Shown: positions 1 through 7,013 of the stretch, one piece after another | Layout of the letters: each line of letters starts with the position of its first letter | Numbering within the stretch: position 1 is the stretch's first letter | Translations under genes and position numbers: made by a program | From: JBHGYD01 sp041920415 | GTDB lineage: Bacteria > Bacillota > Bacilli > Bacillales > Anoxybacillaceae | Assembly: GCA_041920415.1 (NCBI GenBank) | Contig: JBHGYD010000051.1 | Location: 1 to 39,398 of the forward strand | Reading direction: 5' to 3' | DNA length: 39,398 bases | The notes under the pieces: model-generated | What the model saw: only the letters and a program-made list of their open reading frames with translations | Database searches by the model: none | What the model was told of the DNA's origin: nothing

Positions 1-139
1 TTTGCTTCAACAAGTGCCGATTGCGTCTCTTCAAATGTGGTTCGATATAAGACAACTGTGTAATTACGATCGATAAAATGGCGGCATATTGTTTTTGAAT
101 TTTCGCTTTGTTTGTTGTAAAATGAAAGTGCTCTTGCAT
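1..139 (-). CDS. IS982-family transposase, N-terminal part only
   Basis: Forty-six codons are visible, starting MQEHFHFTTNKAK and continuing to RRNRHLLKQ at the window edge. ATG 139-137 is preceded by AAAGGAG with a suitable spacer. The block around HLKRRNRHLLKQ matches HRRKQHLLKQPK in the degraded copy near 32560, which continues into the recognisable LGKLLGF and IETVFSVLTD blocks of IS982 transposases. The DDE catalytic core lies outside the window. The open frame has no stops in the visible part, so this copy may be intact. Start and RBS sit in the loop of a predicted hairpin (118-180). Confidence 0.7.
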   Translation of the reverse strand, partial: MQEHFHFTTNKAKIQKQYAAILSIVITQLSYIEPHLKRRNRHLLKQ

Positions 140-180
140 GAGGATTCTCCTTTGAAATGTAGGTTGGCACTTTCATTTTA
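118..180 (-). promoter_or_regulatory. Inverted repeat enclosing the transposase start codon
   Basis: taaaatgaaagtgc (118-131) and gcactttcatttta (167-180) are perfect 14-bp inverted repeats. The RBS and ATG of the transposase lie in the 35-nt loop. In a transcript reading in from outside, this could limit translation of the transposase. That role is inference; the repeat itself is seen directly. Confidence 0.5.
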
Positions 181-296
181 AAGGGATTTTCCATGCAAGG
201 GCTATTTTTATGTCTCGTGGGCTTTATCTAGCACCACGGGTAATAACCAAGCATTTCAAGTTTATAAATTGGCCATTTCTATCCCTCTCTAAACGA

Positions 297-334
297 ACAA
301 AAGCTTGACATCAACAAAGATGTCAAGCTTTTGT
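297..334 (-). terminator. Rho-independent terminator of the M3 peptidase gene
   Basis: A perfect 16-bp stem, acaaaagcttgacatc / gatgtcaagcttttgt, with a 6-nt loop lies directly after the minus-strand stop codon at 335. The T-run on the minus strand is short (ttttgtt). It probably also insulates the gene from the neighbouring IS element. Confidence 0.8.
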
Positions 335-2029
335 TTATAGTTGTTTATCATCAATGCTATTCAACCAGCTTTCGATTTCACCAATGACCGATTGTACACA
401 TCCCTCTTCAAATGGAGAAATCAAACCAGCTACTTTTACAAGTTCAGTAAATGATTTGCTTCCTCCTTGTTGGCAAAGCGCTAAATAATCTTTCCAAGCT
501 TCTTGGTGATTTTCTCTTGAACGCTTCCAGAACTGGAATGCGCAAATTTGTGCTAACGTGTAGTCAATATAATAAAACGCCGTTGTGTAAATGTGTCCTT
601 GGCGCTGCCAAAAACCGCCGCGTTCTAAATAATCGTTTCCGTCATAGTCTCTTGTTGGCATGTATTTCTTTTCGATTTCGCGCCAAGCTTGTTTACGCTC
701 CTCTGGTGTTACAGCTGGATTTTCATACACAAAATGTTGAAACTCATCAACGGCCACCCCATAAGGTAAAAACAATAAAGCGGAGCTTAAATGATGGAAG
801 CGATACTTTTCAGCGTCTTCTTTAAAAAATAGTTCCATCCACGGCCATGTAAAAAACTCCATGCTCATCGAATGGATTTCACATGCTTCGAACGTTGGCC
901 AATTGTACTCCGGGATTTCGTAATGACGGCTTTCATATACTTGGAACGCATGTCCCGCTTCATGCGTTAACACATCGATATCTCCAGAAGTTCCCGTAAA
1001 GTTGGAAAAAATAAATGGCGCCTTATAATTTTCAATATATGTACAATAGCCTCCGCTCGCTTTCCCTTTTTTCGCGACAAGATCCATTAGCTCATGCTCG
1101 ATCATATATCGGAAAAACTCGCCCGTTTCCGGCGACAGTTCTTCGTACATTTTCTTCCCGTTTTCGATAATCCAGTTTGCGTTTCCTTTTGGCGTCGGAT
1201 TTCCGGTTGGGAAGACAAACGCTTCATCATAATATTTCAGCTTCTCGACGCCAATGCGCTCTCGTTGCCGCTCGCGAAGTTTGACGGCTACAGGAACAAT
1301 CCATTCTTTCACTTGCTCGCGGAACTTCGCCACCATCTCCGCGTTATAATCCGTTCGCCCTAAGCGGGCATAACCAAGTTCAACAAAATTTTTAAATCCA
1401 AGTTTTTTCGCGATATTCGTACGCACTTTCACAAGCTGATCATAAATATCATCAAATTTTTCTTCATGTTCTTTAAAAAAAGCAACTCGCGCTTCGCTTG
1501 CCCGTTTGCGCATCTCACGGTTTGGCGATTCAGCAAACGGCTGAAGCTGGGCGAGCGTCCACTCTTCCCCTTCAAAGAAAATTTTCGCTGAAGCGACAAG
1601 TTTCGTATACTCGCTCGTTAATTTATTTTCGGTTTGTAAGTCCTCAATAATTTCCGGAGAAAACGTTTTTAATTCCGTTTCGGCCAATGCGAACAGCTGC
1701 TTCCCCCATTTTTTCTCTAGCTCGGCACGAAACGTCGAATGGACAAGCGCTTTGTAATAATCGTTCACGAGCCCTTTCATAACCGGCTCAACTTCATCGA
1801 AAAAGTCTTGTTCCTGCTTATAAAATTCGTCATTTGTATCGACCGTATGGCGAATATTACAAATATTGGCCATCGTGCTAAAATCGTTGCGAATGGCGTT
1901 GATTTGTTTCATTGCCTCATTTTGTGCTTCCGCTGTTTCTGCTTGTTGGAATGTTTGTAATGCCGCTTGAAATTTTGTTTTTATTTCTTCCATATTCGGA
2001 CGCTCATACTGAAAATCGGTAAACTTCAA
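335..2029 (-). CDS. M3-family zinc oligoendopeptidase (PepF / Pz-peptidase type)
   Basis: Cytoplasmic metallopeptidase that cleaves short peptides; 564 residues from the preferred start. The zinc site is HEAGH (356-360), with the third ligand expected at the Glu of EACEIHS about 24 residues later. The rest is the helical M3 fold without signal peptide or membrane segment. The family start usually reads M-K-F-x-x-Y/F-x-Y-x-R-P; here TTG at 2029-2027 gives LKFTDFQYERP and is preceded by AAGGGA, so I chose it. A second TTG at 2089 with AAAGGA upstream would add 20 residues and cannot be excluded. From memory the 564-residue form matches Pz-peptidase A of a Geobacillus strain, which acts on collagen-derived peptides. 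Monocistronic, with its own terminator. Confidence 0.9.
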   Translation of the reverse strand: MKFTDFQYERPNMEEIKTKFQAALQTFQQAETAEAQNEAMKQINAIRNDFSTMANICNIRHTVDTNDEFYKQEQDFFDEVEPVMKGLVNDYYKALVHSTFRAELEKKWGKQLFALAETELKTFSPEIIEDLQTENKLTSEYTKLVASAKIFFEGEEWTLAQLQPFAESPNREMRKRASEARVAFFKEHEEKFDDIYDQLVKVRTNIAKKLGFKNFVELGYARLGRTDYNAEMVAKFREQVKEWIVPVAVKLRERQRERIGVEKLKYYDEAFVFPTGNPTPKGNANWIIENGKKMYEELSPETGEFFRYMIEHELMDLVAKKGKASGGYCTYIENYKAPFIFSNFTGTSGDIDVLTHEAGHAFQVYESRHYEIPEYNWPTFEACEIHSMSMEFFTWPWMELFFKEDAEKYRFHHLSSALLFLPYGVAVDEFQHFVYENPAVTPEERKQAWREIEKKYMPTRDYDGNDYLERGGFWQRQGHIYTTAFYYIDYTLAQICAFQFWKRSRENHQEAWKDYLALCQQGGSKSFTELVKVAGLISPFEEGCVQSVIGEIESWLNSIDDKQL

Positions 2030-2121
2030 ACAAATCCCTTCTTTCCCTACTGTTCTTTCTAACTTTACATTGTATTCAACCTCAGACAATCTAATTCCTT
2101 TTTTTCACTAAAAAAAGAATG

Positions 2122-2150
2122 TTGACGAAATTTGTCGTATTATGTATTAT
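2122..2150 (+). promoter_or_regulatory. Sigma-A promoter of the lysine-riboswitch transcript
   Basis: TTGACG (2122-2127) and TATTAT (2145-2150) are separated by exactly 17 bp. Transcription would begin near 2157, about 35 nt before the L-box aptamer. Confidence 0.75.
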
Positions 2151-2190
2151 TATTACGTCAATTGAATATTTTTTCTTTCTCGTTAACTTA

Positions 2191-2338
2191 GATGAGATCG
2201 AGGTTGCGATAAATAAGAGTAGTTTGAAGGAGACACAGAGAGTCGATGAGTTCAAACGAAAGGATTCATTGCCGGAATTTGTAGTGAGCTCTGGCGCTGC
2301 AAGCTGGGCTGTTCCCGAATAGGAGCAGGACTGTCATC
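2191..2338 (+). promoter_or_regulatory. Lysine riboswitch (L-box) aptamer
   Basis: The leader contains the recognisable L-box elements: gatgagatcgaggttgcgat, then aataagagtag, then the ggaga...ag block, aaaggattcattgccg, and the ggagcaggactgtcatc end. P1 can form between gatga (2191-2195) and tcatc (2334-2338). It is followed by a hairpin (2335-2355) and an intrinsic terminator (2393-2428), as expected for lysine-dependent termination. It controls the transporter starting at 2481. Confidence 0.9.
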
Positions 2339-2392
2339 GTTTCCATAAAACGATGAAGAACTATCGATTATTAAGTTTGATGCGGATGTTCG

Positions 2393-2428
2393 ATGCGCCC
2401 GTTGAAAACTTAAGGGTGTATTTTTTTT
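2393..2428 (+). terminator. Riboswitch-controlled intrinsic terminator
   Basis: The stem atgcgccc (2393-2400) / gggtgtat (2414-2421) pairs with two G-U wobbles and is followed by a run of T. It lies between the lysine aptamer and the transporter start codon, so it is the expression platform. Lysine binding is expected to favour it. Confidence 0.75.
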
Positions 2429-2480
2429 CGTCAAAAATAGATAAAAAGACCTAAAGATATACAGAAGGGAGAAGACAACA

Positions 2481-3905
2481 TTGCAACAAAATAAATTAGG
2501 CCTTTGGGTATTAACGGCCTTAGTTGTTGGAAATATGGTCGGATCGGGAATTTTTATGCTTCCGCGTTCGTTAGCAGAAGCCGCTAGCCCTGCTGGAGTG
2601 ATTTTAGCATGGTTACTGACAGGAGGCGGTGTATTAATGACCGCTCTCGTCTTTGGGAACTTAGCAATTCGCAAACCAGAATTAAATGGCGGACCGCAAA
2701 TTTATGCAAAGGAATTATTCCCAAAAGGCTCAAACGCATCAATTTTATCAGGATTTATGTCCTCTTGGGGCTACTGGATTGGCAACTTTGCTGGTAACGT
2801 TGCGATTATTACTACGTTTGCAAGTTACTTATCAACCTTTTTCCCTATTTTAACAAGTAAACAATCGTTATTTACCATCGGTTCGCTTGATATCAAACTT
2901 GGCAATTTATTAACGTTTCTCGTCTGTACCGCTTTGTTGTGGGGCATGCATTTTATTATTTTGCGCGGAATTGAAGGAGCAGGAAAATTAAACTTTATCG
3001 CTACCGCCGCAAAAGTACTCGGCTTTTTCTTATTTATTGTGATTAGCTTATTCGCTTTTGAAAAAAGCAACATTGGTCCGTTTGTCGCACCGCGTTATGA
3101 TGACGCAGGACATACGATTGGTCTTTTAAGCCAAGTAAATAACGCTGCGGTTTCTACATTGTGGGCGTTTGTTGGCGTGGAATCAGCAATCGTCTTTGCT
3201 TCACGTGCTCGGAAACAATCTGATGTCAAACGAGCAACGATTCTTGGGCTTTTGATTGCGCTTGCGATTTATATCGGCATTAGCATGCTTGTAATGGGAT
3301 TATTGCCGCAAAAAGAATTAATTCAATCAGAAAAACCGCTTGTGGATGCGATTAAGACGATTTTAGGACCAAGTGGTGGTTACATTCTCGCCGGTCTCGG
3401 ATTAATTAGCTTATTAGGCTCCACGCTCGGTTGGGTGTTGTTAAGTGCGGAAGTACCATACCAAGCAGCGAAACAAGGATTATTTATTCCAGCGTTTTTG
3501 AAAGAAAATAAAAAAGGAATACCAAGTTTTTCTTTACTTCTTTCAAATGGATTAGCGCAAATCTTTATTTTCTCAACGATTTCTAACTCGATGTCAGCGG
3601 CATTTGACTTCGTCATTTATATCGCGACATTAGCGTATCTCGTTCCTTATTTTATTGCTTCTGTATTCCAGCTAAAGCTAACGTTAACAGGTGAAACATA
3701 CAAACGAGCTCATAAAACTCGCATCGTCGATGGAATTATTGCGGCGTTAGCTACGGTGTATTCCGTTTGGGTCATTATTACAGGAACAGCAGATATAAAA
3801 ACGTTTATGCTTGGTGTTGCCTTGCTTGCGAGCGGAATTTTCTTCTATCCACTCGTCAAAAAAAGTGAACAAAAAGCAAGTAATATGGAAAAAATCTCAG
3901 CGTAA
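2481..3905 (+). CDS. APC-superfamily basic amino-acid permease/antiporter under lysine riboswitch
   Basis: Integral membrane transporter of 474 residues with about twelve hydrophobic segments. The N-terminal GNMVGSGIFMLP is the unwound-helix-1 substrate motif of the APC superfamily (basic amino acid/polyamine antiporter, APA subgroup). Start is TTG 2481, preceded by AAGGGAG. The L-box leader implies repression by lysine, so lysine import is the most likely role; B. subtilis YvsH has the same riboswitch and family (known from the literature). Family members also exchange arginine/ornithine or lysine/cadaverine, so exact substrate and mode are inference. Monocistronic, ending at the terminator at 3911. 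Confidence 0.88.
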   Translation: MQQNKLGLWVLTALVVGNMVGSGIFMLPRSLAEAASPAGVILAWLLTGGGVLMTALVFGNLAIRKPELNGGPQIYAKELFPKGSNASILSGFMSSWGYWIGNFAGNVAIITTFASYLSTFFPILTSKQSLFTIGSLDIKLGNLLTFLVCTALLWGMHFIILRGIEGAGKLNFIATAAKVLGFFLFIVISLFAFEKSNIGPFVAPRYDDAGHTIGLLSQVNNAAVSTLWAFVGVESAIVFASRARKQSDVKRATILGLLIALAIYIGISMLVMGLLPQKELIQSEKPLVDAIKTILGPSGGYILAGLGLISLLGSTLGWVLLSAEVPYQAAKQGLFIPAFLKENKKGIPSFSLLLSNGLAQIFIFSTISNSMSAAFDFVIYIATLAYLVPYFIASVFQLKLTLTGETYKRAHKTRIVDGIIAALATVYSVWVIITGTADIKTFMLGVALLASGIFFYPLVKKSEQKASNMEKISA

Positions 3906-3910
3906 TAATC

Positions 3911-3946
3911 AAAGAGGCTGTCTCAAGATTGCAAGACAGCCTCTTT
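3911..3946. terminator. Bidirectional intrinsic terminator between convergent genes
   Basis: aaagaggctgtct (3911-3923) / agacagcctcttt (3934-3946) form a perfect 13-bp stem with A-rich and T-rich flanks, so it can serve both the plus-strand permease and the minus-strand pduL-like gene. Confidence 0.9.
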
Positions 3947-3947
3947 T

Positions 3948-4517
3948 TCATTGGACAAGCTCGACTTGATCCCCTGTTTTTAATCCAGCCGCATTCGCTT
4001 CGTCCGTGTCAATATGCATATCTAATGCAAAATTTTCGTTCACACGAACAACCACTTCATCAAAAATTAAGGCGCGCTCCCCCGATGTTTTCACTTTGAC
4101 AATTTGCTTGTCTTTCACACCGAATGTTTCCGCATCGCTTGGGGTCATATGAATATGACGTTTCGCAATAATGACACCTTGATCGACGGTAATCGTTCCT
4201 TTTGGCCCGTGAATCGTAATTCCGGGTGTTCCTTTAATATCTCCTGATAACCGAATCGGTGCTTGCACCCCAAGTTTAAAGCTGTCTGTTTTCGAAATTT
4301 CGAGCTGCGTCATCGAACGGGCCGGTCCTAAAATACGGACGTTTTCGATTTTTCCCTTCGGACCTTCGACTGTAACTGTTTCCTTTGCTGCGAACTGTCC
4401 CGGCTGGGATAACGGTTTTAAAACGGTTAACTCCGCTTCTTGACCGAACAACTGCGCGAAATGCTCTTTCGACAAATGAATATGGCGATTGGATACCCCT
4501 ACTGGAATCATCATCAC
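3948..4517 (-). CDS. pduL: Phosphate propanoyl/acetyltransferase, PduL family
   Basis: Catalyses acyl-CoA plus phosphate to acyl-phosphate plus CoA, using zinc bound by conserved histidines. The 189 residues contain SNRHIHLS (His12, His14), AKRHIHMT (His121, His123) and LDMHID (His168), the two-barrel PduL pattern. The protein begins almost directly with the first barrel, so it lacks the N-terminal encapsulation extension of microcompartment PduLs. No pdu, eut or shell-protein gene is nearby, which points to a cytosolic acetyl- or propionyl-phosphate role (inference). ATG 4517 follows AAAGGAGGAG. It lies 67 bp downstream of the marR gene on the same strand, separated by a terminator. Confidence 0.9.
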   Translation of the reverse strand: MMMIPVGVSNRHIHLSKEHFAQLFGQEAELTVLKPLSQPGQFAAKETVTVEGPKGKIENVRILGPARSMTQLEISKTDSFKLGVQAPIRLSGDIKGTPGITIHGPKGTITVDQGVIIAKRHIHMTPSDAETFGVKDKQIVKVKTSGERALIFDEVVVRVNENFALDMHIDTDEANAAGLKTGDQVELVQ

Positions 4518-4556
4518 TCTCCTCCTTTCCTTTATAGCTTATCCGTTTTCAAAAAA

Positions 4557-4590
4557 AAATAAGTGGCTGTTGAAACACAGCCACTTATTT
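4557..4590 (-). terminator. Intrinsic terminator of the marR gene
   Basis: aaataagtggctgt (4557-4570) / acagccacttattt (4577-4590) form a perfect 14-bp stem with a 6-nt loop; the minus strand continues into a long T-run. It overlaps the marR stop codon and separates it from pduL. Confidence 0.9.
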
Positions 4591-5034
4591 TTGAAGTTTC
4601 GCTCCGTATCCAAGTTTTTTTAATAACGAAATCGCTTGCTCTTTTTCGTCAGCCGTCAGTCCAGCAAGCGTCTCGTGAATCACTTGTTCGTGCTCAGGAA
4701 ATACCTCTTCGATAAACTGCTTCCCTTTTTCTGTGATGGACGCATACGTAACGCGGCGATCTTTTTCACACGCTTTTCGGACAATCAACCCTTTTTGTTC
4801 CAATTTATCGACGACATACGTAATGCTGCCGCTAGCAAGCAAAATTTTTTCGCCAATTTGTTGTAGCGGCTGATCGCCTTTATGATAAAGCAATTCCAAT
4901 ACCGCAAATTCGGTCGGGTTCACCCCAAAGCGTTGGATGGATTTATTTACTTGATCACTAATGGCTCGATAAGCCCTTGATAACACAATAAATAGCTTTA
5001 ACGATTGATCAATTTCATCTCTTCGTGCCATCAT
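4585..5034 (-). CDS. MarR-family transcriptional regulator
   Basis: 149-residue winged-helix repressor-type protein. Residues about 35-105 form the wHTH: LQQIGEKILLASGSITYVVD is the recognition region, and CEKDRRVTYASIT is the wing with the family's D-x-R motif. Flanking helices would make the dimer interface. ATG 5034 follows AAAGGATATG. A perfect-spacing promoter and a TACAAT...ATTGTA palindrome lie just upstream, implying autorepression. The single Cys in the wing region (CEKDRR) could be redox-sensitive, but that is speculation. No obvious structural target gene is adjacent except pduL downstream. Several MarR subfamilies look like this, so I give no symbol. Confidence 0.88.
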   Translation of the reverse strand: MMARRDEIDQSLKLFIVLSRAYRAISDQVNKSIQRFGVNPTEFAVLELLYHKGDQPLQQIGEKILLASGSITYVVDKLEQKGLIVRKACEKDRRVTYASITEKGKQFIEEVFPEHEQVIHETLAGLTADEKEQAISLLKKLGYGAKLQK

Positions 5035-5052
5035 CTATCATATCCTTTAATC

Positions 5053-5095
5053 TACAATTCGAAGCCATTGTAGCGAAAAACAGCGTATTTGTCAA
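5053..5095 (-). promoter_or_regulatory. marR promoter with overlapping palindromic operator
   Basis: On the minus strand TTGACA (5095-5090) and TACAAT (5072-5067) have a 17-bp spacer, a near-consensus sigma-A promoter. The -10 is also the first arm of tacaat-N8-attgta (5053-5072), a 20-bp inverted repeat of the usual MarR operator size. Confidence 0.75.
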
Positions 5096-5111
5096 TCAAT
5101 CCCTTCATAGA

Positions 5112-5149
5112 AAAACCTCCTCTTCCGCTTAAGCGGAAGAGGAGGTTTT
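5112..5149 (-). terminator. Terminator of the mtnWXBD operon
   Basis: aaaacctcctcttccgctt (5112-5130) is followed directly by its reverse complement (5131-5149), a perfect 19-bp palindromic stem just after the mtnD stop codon. Fold-back would need a few unpaired central bases. Confidence 0.88.
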
Positions 5150-5150
5150 G

Positions 5151-5684
5151 TTACGCATTCACTCCTTCTTTTTCGTAAATCGGTACCCAGCCTTCCGTTG
5201 TGACGAAAATGCGAATCGCAACAACGCGGCGGTCTTCTTGCAATGTAAAGTAGTGACGTGTATTTTCTGGTACGGAAATTAAGTCACCCGGATTTAATTC
5301 GACATCAAAAAACTTCCCGTCTTTTCCTTGAATCGCAAATACGCCATGACCGCTCACAATAAAGCGAACTTCGTCATCTGTATGATGATGCTCACGCTTA
5401 AAGTCTTCCAACAACTTCTCAAGGTTTGGTGTATTCTCTGACAAGGCAACAACATCTTGCGCTTTATAGCCGCGACGTGCCGAAATATCAGCAATTTCGT
5501 TTTTAAATGTTTCTAAAATTTCATTTTTTTCTTCATCCGTGAGTAAATATTTTTCTCGTAAATGCTCTGGGAGTTTGGTAATGTCCCATTTTTCGTAAAT
5601 AACACCTTGTTCCTCTAAAAATTCAATCACTTCTTTTTCGTTTGTGATTCTTTCGTTTGTTTCATGAAAACGAATCGTTGCCAT
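5151..5684 (-). CDS. mtnD: Acireductone dioxygenase (methionine salvage)
   Basis: Converts acireductone plus O2 to 4-methylthio-2-oxobutyrate and formate with Fe(II), or to the off-pathway products with Ni(II). The 177-residue cupin has REHHHTDDEVRF (metal ligands among His99-101 and Glu105) and TRHYF (His144), the four-ligand ARD set. ATG 5684 follows AGGAGGT. It is the last gene of the mtnW-X-B-D transcript, 40 bp after mtnB, and shares its SAM-I control. Its product is the keto acid transaminated by MtnE. Confidence 0.96.
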   Translation of the reverse strand: MATIRFHETNERITNEKEVIEFLEEQGVIYEKWDITKLPEHLREKYLLTDEEKNEILETFKNEIADISARRGYKAQDVVALSENTPNLEKLLEDFKREHHHTDDEVRFIVSGHGVFAIQGKDGKFFDVELNPGDLISVPENTRHYFTLQEDRRVVAIRIFVTTEGWVPIYEKEGVNA

Positions 5685-5724
5685 TTTATAAACCTCCTAA
5701 AGTTATTTTTTATGAAAAGGACCT

Positions 5725-6354
5725 TTAAACGAATGTCCTTGTTCGCTTAAGCATCAACAGTTTCACATGATAACGAAATAGAAATTCGCAAGCTTCTAAA
5801 AACTTTTTTGCTTCAAAAGCGTCTCGTCCCCATACGGTAATTCCGTGATTGCGAATGAGAACCGCGCCTGCATCATCGTTGACATGCTTAGAAAATTCTT
5901 TTGCTAATGTTGGAATATGAGCATAATTTCGAATAATCGGAATGCGAATGACCGCGTCTTCTTCCCACAGCCCGAACGCCTTAATAATTTCTTGGCCTGT
6001 AAACACGACTTCCCCGTCATCGCCATACAATTCGGAAATGACGTTATTATCGACCGTATGGACATGGAGGCTGCAACCCGCGTTTGTTTTGTTGTAAATT
6101 TCCATATGCAAAAGCGTTTCCGCTGACGGCTTTAAATGTGTTTCTTCCGCTGGCTTTCCGAACGCGTCCACAAGAAGAAAATCTTCATCTGTTTGTTTTC
6201 GCTTATCTTTCCCGCTTGCGGTAACAAGAAAAGTTAGCGGTTCATCAGTCACTTTTATCGACAGGTTGCCGCTTGTTGCGAAAAACCAATCTCTTTCAGC
6301 CAATTCCGCCTTCACATCTGCCAGCTCCGTCCATTTCTTCATCAACAAGCTCAT
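5725..6354 (-). CDS. mtnB: Methylthioribulose-1-phosphate dehydratase
   Basis: Class II aldolase-fold zinc enzyme that dehydrates methylthioribulose-1-phosphate to 2,3-diketo-5-methylthiopentyl-1-phosphate. In 209 residues I see FATSGNLS (about 25-32, phosphate loop), SLHVHT (zinc ligands His97 and His99) and IRNHGITVWG (His170). ATG 6354 overlaps the mtnX stop by four bases (ATGA), so translation is probably coupled. Full length for the family. Confidence 0.96.
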   Translation of the reverse strand: MSLLMKKWTELADVKAELAERDWFFATSGNLSIKVTDEPLTFLVTASGKDKRKQTDEDFLLVDAFGKPAEETHLKPSAETLLHMEIYNKTNAGCSLHVHTVDNNVISELYGDDGEVVFTGQEIIKAFGLWEEDAVIRIPIIRNYAHIPTLAKEFSKHVNDDAGAVLIRNHGITVWGRDAFEAKKFLEACEFLFRYHVKLLMLKRTRTFV

Positions 6355-7013
6355 GCTTTCACCTCCATCGTCTTAAGAAAGTCAATCACATCAAAAAACG
6401 TCGTAAATGGTGTGTGGGAAATACCAAGTTCATTGCATTTTTCAAGTAAAAAATCGCGAGCAATGACATGGTCAGCTAATTTCGCCGCTGCCAAATCAGT
6501 GATGGAATCGCCAATGACAATATTGAACGCATCGGGTTTTGATAGTTTTCGCAATAGCGACGGCTTGCAGCATCCACAGCCGTTTTGGCAATTCTCATCG
6601 CACGAATGCGGCCAAACAATTTGAACCGTTTCTCCGCTAAAATCAGAGCCGTTACAAAAAATGCGTTCTTTTTCGACAAGCCCTTCAAGAAGCGGATAGA
6701 CGAAAAAGTCGATACCACCGCTGACGACGTAAAGCGGAATGTCGTGCTGCTTTGTAAAGGCGACAAATTCTCGAAAGCCGTCACGAATGTTTGCTGTTTG
6801 TAAAATAAAGCTCGTAATCTCTTCTTTCAAACTTGAAGAAAGAAGCGAAAACATTGCGCCAACGCCTTCTTGAATGGACAGGCGCTGCGCTAATACATCG
6901 TCTTTTAGCGCTTCCCATTCGGGAGGGGCAAACTGCTTCATAATTGCGACAATATTATCGCTATTCGTAATCGTTCCATCGAAATCGCAAAAAATGATTG
7001 GCTTTTTTGTCAT
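6351..7013 (-). CDS. mtnX: 2-hydroxy-3-keto-5-methylthiopentenyl-1-phosphate phosphatase
   Basis: HAD-superfamily phosphatase that dephosphorylates the enol formed by MtnW to give acireductone. Motif I is FCDFDGT (Asp10 nucleophile, Asp12 acid/base), motif II is YVVSGG, and motif IV is GDSITDLAAAKLAD. A Cys cluster around CDENCQNGCGCC (about 139-150) lies in the cap region, as in other MtnX proteins. 220 residues, full length. Overlaps mtnW upstream and mtnB downstream by ATGA junctions. MtnW plus MtnX replace the bifunctional MtnC used by many other bacteria. Confidence 0.96.
   Translation of the reverse strand: MTKKPIIFCDFDGTITNSDNIVAIMKQFAPPEWEALKDDVLAQRLSIQEGVGAMFSLLSSSLKEEITSFILQTANIRDGFREFVAFTKQHDIPLYVVSGGIDFFVYPLLEGLVEKERIFCNGSDFSGETVQIVWPHSCDENCQNGCGCCKPSLLRKLSKPDAFNIVIGDSITDLAAAKLADHVIARDFLLEKCNELGISHTPFTTFFDVIDFLKTMEVKA

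Larger units (their letters stand above)
1..243 (-). mobile_element. IS982-family insertion sequence, 5' end (runs off left edge)
   Basis: The right boundary carries the inverted repeat acccgtggtgctag (read on the minus strand from 243), followed by about 90 bp of leader and the start of a transposase. The same 14-mer ends another relic at 32211 on the 3' side of a transposase, so it is the terminal repeat of this element family. The family is assigned from translation of both copies, which resembles IS982 transposases from memory. Only the 5' part is in the window, so intactness cannot be judged. Confidence 0.75.

Noticed and set aside
2119..2322. 67-residue plus-strand open frame upstream of the APA permease
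   Set aside because: It lies across the promoter and lysine aptamer; the RNA structure explains the sequence.
2252..2674. 140-residue minus-strand frame
   Set aside because: Antisense to the riboswitch and permease start, no RBS, composition unlike a protein.
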